A DNA stretch of 64,000 nt from Treponema_I sp045599005. GTDB lineage: Bacteria; Spirochaetota; Spirochaetia; Treponematales; Treponemataceae. The DNA lies in assembly GCA_045599005.1 (NCBI GenBank), contig JAZRVF010000011.1:194959-258958 (forward strand). The letters are read 5' to 3'. Position 1 is the stretch's first letter. Each line of letters opens with the position of its first letter. This document shows, one piece after another, positions 61,257 to 64,000 of the stretch. Position numbers and translations under genes: made by a program. The notes under the pieces are model-generated. The model did not search any database, was not told where the DNA came from, and saw only the letters and a program-made list of their open reading frames with translations.

Positions 61257-61275
61257 TTGTTTTTCAACGTTCACT

Positions 61276-61304
61276 ATATTAATTATTTTTTTTTGATTTG
61301 TCAA
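61276..61304 (-). promoter_or_regulatory. Promoter of tRNA-Pro
   Basis: -35 TTGACA (61299-61304), 17-nt spacer containing a run of A, -10 TAATAT (61276-61281). Confidence 0.82.
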
Positions 61305-61340
61305 TAGTTAATCAAGTTGAATAAAACTTACTACACCCTT

Positions 61341-61393
61341 AAAAAACTCCCGAAAGACAGGCAAAATCATTTCCTCCTTAACTCTCGGAAGTT
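61341..61393 (-). terminator. Terminator of the outer-membrane-protein operon
   Basis: AACTTCCGAGAG pairs with CTTTCGGGAGTT (12 bp with two G-T), 25-nt loop, then TTTTT. It starts 18 nt after the stop of the outer membrane protein gene. Confidence 0.78.
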
Positions 61394-61410
61394 TTCTGCT
61401 AAACTTCCAA

Positions 61411-62601
61411 TTAGAATACTATTGTTGTACCCAATGCAACATTCAACTGCGGTTTAGCGCCTGGTTCAGTACCCAGTTCTTTTCCATAAACTGCGGCATC
61501 AAACTGGAAACAAGCAAGTTTCAATCCTGCACCTGCACTGAAGTATCCCTGATTAATTCCGAAGCGAGCGGAAACTGTCTTAAAGAGAACCACTTCGGCA
61601 CCCATGTTTAATCCCAAAACAGGATTTACAACTACAGTCGGATCAGTCAAAGCAAGAAAATCATTGTGGTCAATGAAAACGCGTGCAGAAGAAATTAAAC
61701 CAAATGTAATGTCACTGATGAAGGGAATTTGTGCTGCCAGTCCAACCTTGATTTTCGTGTTGGCAGTTGTAGGTTTAGCTTCATCAAAAGCAAAGTCTGT
61801 AAGTTTTAAAAGATTCTGGAAGTCATCAGTTACATCAGACATTCCCAATTTAGAACCAGGCATCTCAACGTTGACTAAATCTTCAACAACAATTGAAGCT
61901 TCTACAATAGAAAAAGCTCTTAACTGTGCACCTAAATTGACAGAAAGCCCTGCTCTTGATGATACATCAACCTTTTTCATCAGTTTGTCCATTCCATCGT
62001 TATTTCCACTTGTCAGTGCAGTCATCAAATCCATCATACTACCCTGATAGGATACCATGGGGAGTTTTATGTAAGGCACTGCAGTAATACCGGCAGAAAA
62101 ATCAAGAACATTGGAAAAACCGAAACTCTTTGCAAAACCAATTATTGCTGAAGTTTTAACACCACTTTCGACTTTTGCCATTGTAAGAGAAGGAGCATCA
62201 ATATCCATATAGAAATCTTCAAAAAGCCCCATACCAAATCCACCGGAAATAAAAGCAAAAGAAAGGGGCAAACCCATTCCAAGACCCATGTTAAGTCCGT
62301 TTTTTGAAATCATATTGGACAAGTCAGAAATTAAATCTTCCTGCTTAAATTCCTTTTTGCCCTCAGCATAAGGAACTGTCATATTGTAAATATCATCAAG
62401 CGGTCCGCCTAAATTCATCTGTATAGGCAGCATCATAAAGGAATTTTTTGCAAAAGCAAGACCGGCCGGGTTTCTCTGCATCGTATAAACGTCTGAATAG
62501 TCATTCAAGTGAGAACCACCCATACCAAGTTCTCTTACATTCAATGCAAAGACTGAGCTGATCAATGTAATAGTTATCAAAAGGGCAAAAATCTTTTTCA
62601 T
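61411..62601 (-). CDS. Predicted outer-membrane beta-barrel protein (FadL/PorV-like)
   Basis: 396 residues with a signal peptide (KKIFALLITITLISSVFA, cut near 19). The mature N-terminus has the RELGMGGSH ... RNPAGLAF pattern (N44-L48) seen in PorV/FadL-like and UPF0164-type barrels. The body alternates short beta strands and the end is a likely barrel strand (LNVALGTTIVF). Such proteins are long-chain hydrophobic-compound channels or secretion shuttles. Ribosome site GGAGG. It follows the lipoprotein gene by 21 nt. Exact function unknown. Confidence 0.75.
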   Translation of the reverse strand: MKKIFALLITITLISSVFALNVRELGMGGSHLNDYSDVYTMQRNPAGLAFAKNSFMMLPIQMNLGGPLDDIYNMTVPYAEGKKEFKQEDLISDLSNMISKNGLNMGLGMGLPLSFAFISGGFGMGLFEDFYMDIDAPSLTMAKVESGVKTSAIIGFAKSFGFSNVLDFSAGITAVPYIKLPMVSYQGSMMDLMTALTSGNNDGMDKLMKKVDVSSRAGLSVNLGAQLRAFSIVEASIVVEDLVNVEMPGSKLGMSDVTDDFQNLLKLTDFAFDEAKPTTANTKIKVGLAAQIPFISDITFGLISSARVFIDHNDFLALTDPTVVVNPVLGLNMGAEVVLFKTVSARFGINQGYFSAGAGLKLACFQFDAAVYGKELGTEPGAKPQLNVALGTTIVF

Positions 62602-62622
62602 CTATAAACCTCCGTATTCAGA

Positions 62623-63483
62623 TTAGTTTCCGGATCCGCCAAGTCCACCGAAGAGACCAAGCAGAGTGACACCTTTTTCATTAAGATTGATAATTGTTTC
62701 TACAGCAATTCTAAGATCTGAAGTAACCTCGTTTTTCAGTTCAGGATCCATGTCCCCAGTTCCAAGGATACTATCGACAAGATTTGATAAAGCTTCCTGC
62801 TTTTCTTCATCAGTTGCATTATCATCCAAATTCAAAACATTATCACCTTTAAAGACATCTGTAATATTTTCACTTACTCTCTCAAAATCAATCCCTGATT
62901 TTTTTACAGCATTAACAGTAAGTGCAACAGAAGCCATCATGACAGCATTTTCCTCTTCATCAGAAAGAGGTTCTGCTGAGTCATTATGATCCTGTAATAA
63001 TGCAGTAATAGCATCTGTATTCTCGATTTTTGTTGCGTTATTGATAATTGAATTTAAAGTAGAAGTAATAATACCTGTAATAGCTTCAGTTTTTTCTTCT
63101 TCTGTCTTATTATCGAACTCTTCAGAAGCAAGATCTTTCAAATTATCTAAAGCACCACCAATTGAGGATGTAGGAATAATTACAGAAGCCGCTAAGTTAA
63201 GAACAGCAGTTTTCTGCTCGGGTTCAAGATCAATTATTTCGTCTTTCTCTTTTTTTCCTAAAGCAGAAAGAAGTCCAGCGGCAGCTTCAGGGCTGTTCGC
63301 AACTTTAGTGTCAGTAGCAGCGGCAACAATATCACTTGTATCTGCATTTGCAAAAACTTTTGCAGTGTCACGTGCAAAAGATTCTGCTAGAGGAACTGTA
63401 AACATCCCCATCATTTCGCAAGACACAAAAGAAAACAAAATACCCACCAAAATTAGTATTCCGAACAAATTGTTTCTTTTCAT
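62623..63483 (-). CDS. Uncharacterised lipoprotein
   Basis: 286 residues. Signal peptide with a lipobox ending FVSC (Cys22). The mature protein is acidic, Ala/Thr/Asp-rich and mostly helical, with no family I recognise. Ribosome site TTGGAGG. First gene of a two-gene unit with the barrel protein, so it may be a periplasmic or surface partner. Promoter TTGTTT-17-TATACT lies ~65 nt upstream. Confidence 0.75.
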   Translation of the reverse strand: MKRNNLFGILILVGILFSFVSCEMMGMFTVPLAESFARDTAKVFANADTSDIVAAATDTKVANSPEAAAGLLSALGKKEKDEIIDLEPEQKTAVLNLAASVIIPTSSIGGALDNLKDLASEEFDNKTEEEKTEAITGIITSTLNSIINNATKIENTDAITALLQDHNDSAEPLSDEEENAVMMASVALTVNAVKKSGIDFERVSENITDVFKGDNVLNLDDNATDEEKQEALSNLVDSILGTGDMDPELKNEVTSDLRIAVETIINLNEKGVTLLGLFGGLGGSGN

Positions 63484-63794
63484 TCAAACCTCCAAAGATT
63501 TGCTTATAATCTAATATATTAAACACTAAAAAAGAGTTTACAGATATTAGTATATCGCGTTCTTTTTTATAAAACAAGAAAAGGGTCAAAAAATGCTACT
63601 TTTTTCCTTTGATTATTAAGAAAAAATAAACAATTTTGAGAATTCATTAAGAATTTTATTTAGAAAATAGATGATATTAAAGAATAAGAATTTTTCAGGA
63701 AGAATAATCTCAAACAAAATTAAATTTTGAAGAATTAAATTTAAATTACTTCAAAACACACAAAAAAAGGGAAAAATAATTTAAAATAAAAAAA
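63484..63794. other. AT-rich intergenic region between the lipoprotein gene and 5S rRNA
   Basis: Contains the promoter of the lipoprotein gene (63549-63577). The remainder is strongly AT-rich. I see no gene, repeat or strong hairpin. The T-rich stretch next to 63795 may serve with the 5S closing helix as the rRNA terminator. Confidence 0.6.
63549..63577 (-). promoter_or_regulatory. Promoter of the lipoprotein operon
   Basis: -35 TTGTTT (63572-63577), 17-nt spacer, -10 TATACT (63549-63554). The leader is ~58 nt and has a strong ribosome site. Confidence 0.55.
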
Positions 63795-63906
63795 GCCTGG
63801 CAGCTACCTACTTTCCCGCGGAATGCAGTATCATCGGCGTAAGAGAGCTTGACTTCCGTGTTCGGAATGGGAACGGGTATTGCCTCTCCACCATGGCCAC
63901 CAGGCA
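63795..63906 (-). rRNA. rrf: 5S ribosomal RNA
   Basis: 112 nt on the minus strand. Closing helix TGCCTGG/CCAGGC, conserved CCCATTCCGAACACGGAAGT loop region and GGGAAAGTAGGT near the 3' end. The 3' end runs into seven T. The 23S gene is expected just right of the window on the same strand. Confidence 0.95.
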
Positions 63907-64000
63907 TTATAAACAAGGAACATGCACACCTGAGGTCCACGGCCCCCGGCATGCGGAAGAAACAGCCATCCGAAGGATGGAAAACGGAAACGATAATATG
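63907..64000 (-). other. 23S-5S spacer
   Basis: 94 nt upstream of 5S that do not match a 23S 3' end. Contains a small hairpin (CCATCC/GGATGG at 63966-63980). Probably the transcribed spacer of the rRNA operon. Confidence 0.6.

Noticed and set aside
1..64000. Insertion sequences, prophage, integrases, toxin-antitoxin or defence islands
   Set aside because: No transposase, integrase, phage structural, restriction or cas gene was seen; nearly all space is conserved core genes.

Overview
The window reads as a chromosomal segment of a spirochaete, most likely a Treponema-type organism of moderate GC. The basis is gene content and order. There is one long flagellar operon in the treponemal order (flbD-motA-motB-fliL-fliM-fliY-fliO-fliP-fliQ-fliR-flhB-flhA-flhF-flhG-unknown-sigma28-DUF342), with FliY instead of FliN. 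Also present are BspA/TpLRR-like repeats, a DUF115 motility accessory protein and an atoS/atoC pair. I see no insertion sequence, prophage, integrase or CRISPR array. Species cannot be set from the sequence alone.

Layout. 1-955: 3' part of an SH3-domain protein (+). 973-7416 (-): operon of an ankyrin protein, murG, cvpA, a DNA polymerase III delta'-like gene, and an NtrC-type two-component pair. 7535-7607: tRNA-Phe. 7676-25268 (-): flagellar motor/export operon, ending with sigma28, a Jag-N/DUF342 protein and small unknowns. 25371-29342 (-): lptG, lptF, dut and an M16 peptidase. 29430-40842 (-): the translation/RNA block rimP-nusA-infB-rbfA-truB-LRR protein-ribF-rpsO-pnp. 41029-43197 (-): comF-like gene, histidine phosphatase, apt. 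43237-45562 (-): flgJ-like, flgG and flgF genes with two sigma28-type promoters. 45679-48705: LysE-type exporter (+), membrane-anchored DRGH nuclease (-), SGNH hydrolase (+). 48805-54939 (-): glyA, a candidate structured RNA, DUF115 protein, PBP/FtsI, signal peptidase I. 54985-60339 (+): envelope cluster of LysM-M23 peptidase, zinc-ribbon/propeller/NodB-like protein and D,D-carboxypeptidase. 60576-61256: tRNA-Lys and tRNA-Pro (-). 61411-63483 (-): lipoprotein and outer-membrane-protein pair. 63795-63906: 5S rRNA (-), so the 16S/23S genes should lie beyond the right edge.

How it works together. Most genes are conserved housekeeping or motility genes. The sigma28 gene closes the large flagellar operon, and sequences close to its expected promoter (TAAA-N15-SCCGAWAA) precede flgF and the flgJ-like gene in the same window. 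Envelope genes (murG, ftsI, signal peptidase, M23, carboxypeptidase, lptFG) are spread over several operons.

The most notable pattern is at start sites. At least eight genes that begin transcription units lack a Shine-Dalgarno sequence and instead have a -10-like hexamer ending 6-8 nt before the start codon, often with a -35 at 17 nt. This predicts leaderless mRNAs. Other points of interest are a structured terminator-ended RNA upstream of glyA, possible leader control of pnp and rimP-nusA, a NusA with a C-terminal zinc ribbon, repeat-rich IF-2 and FliY, and an ankyrin protein with a TIR/deoxyribosyltransferase-like N-terminus.
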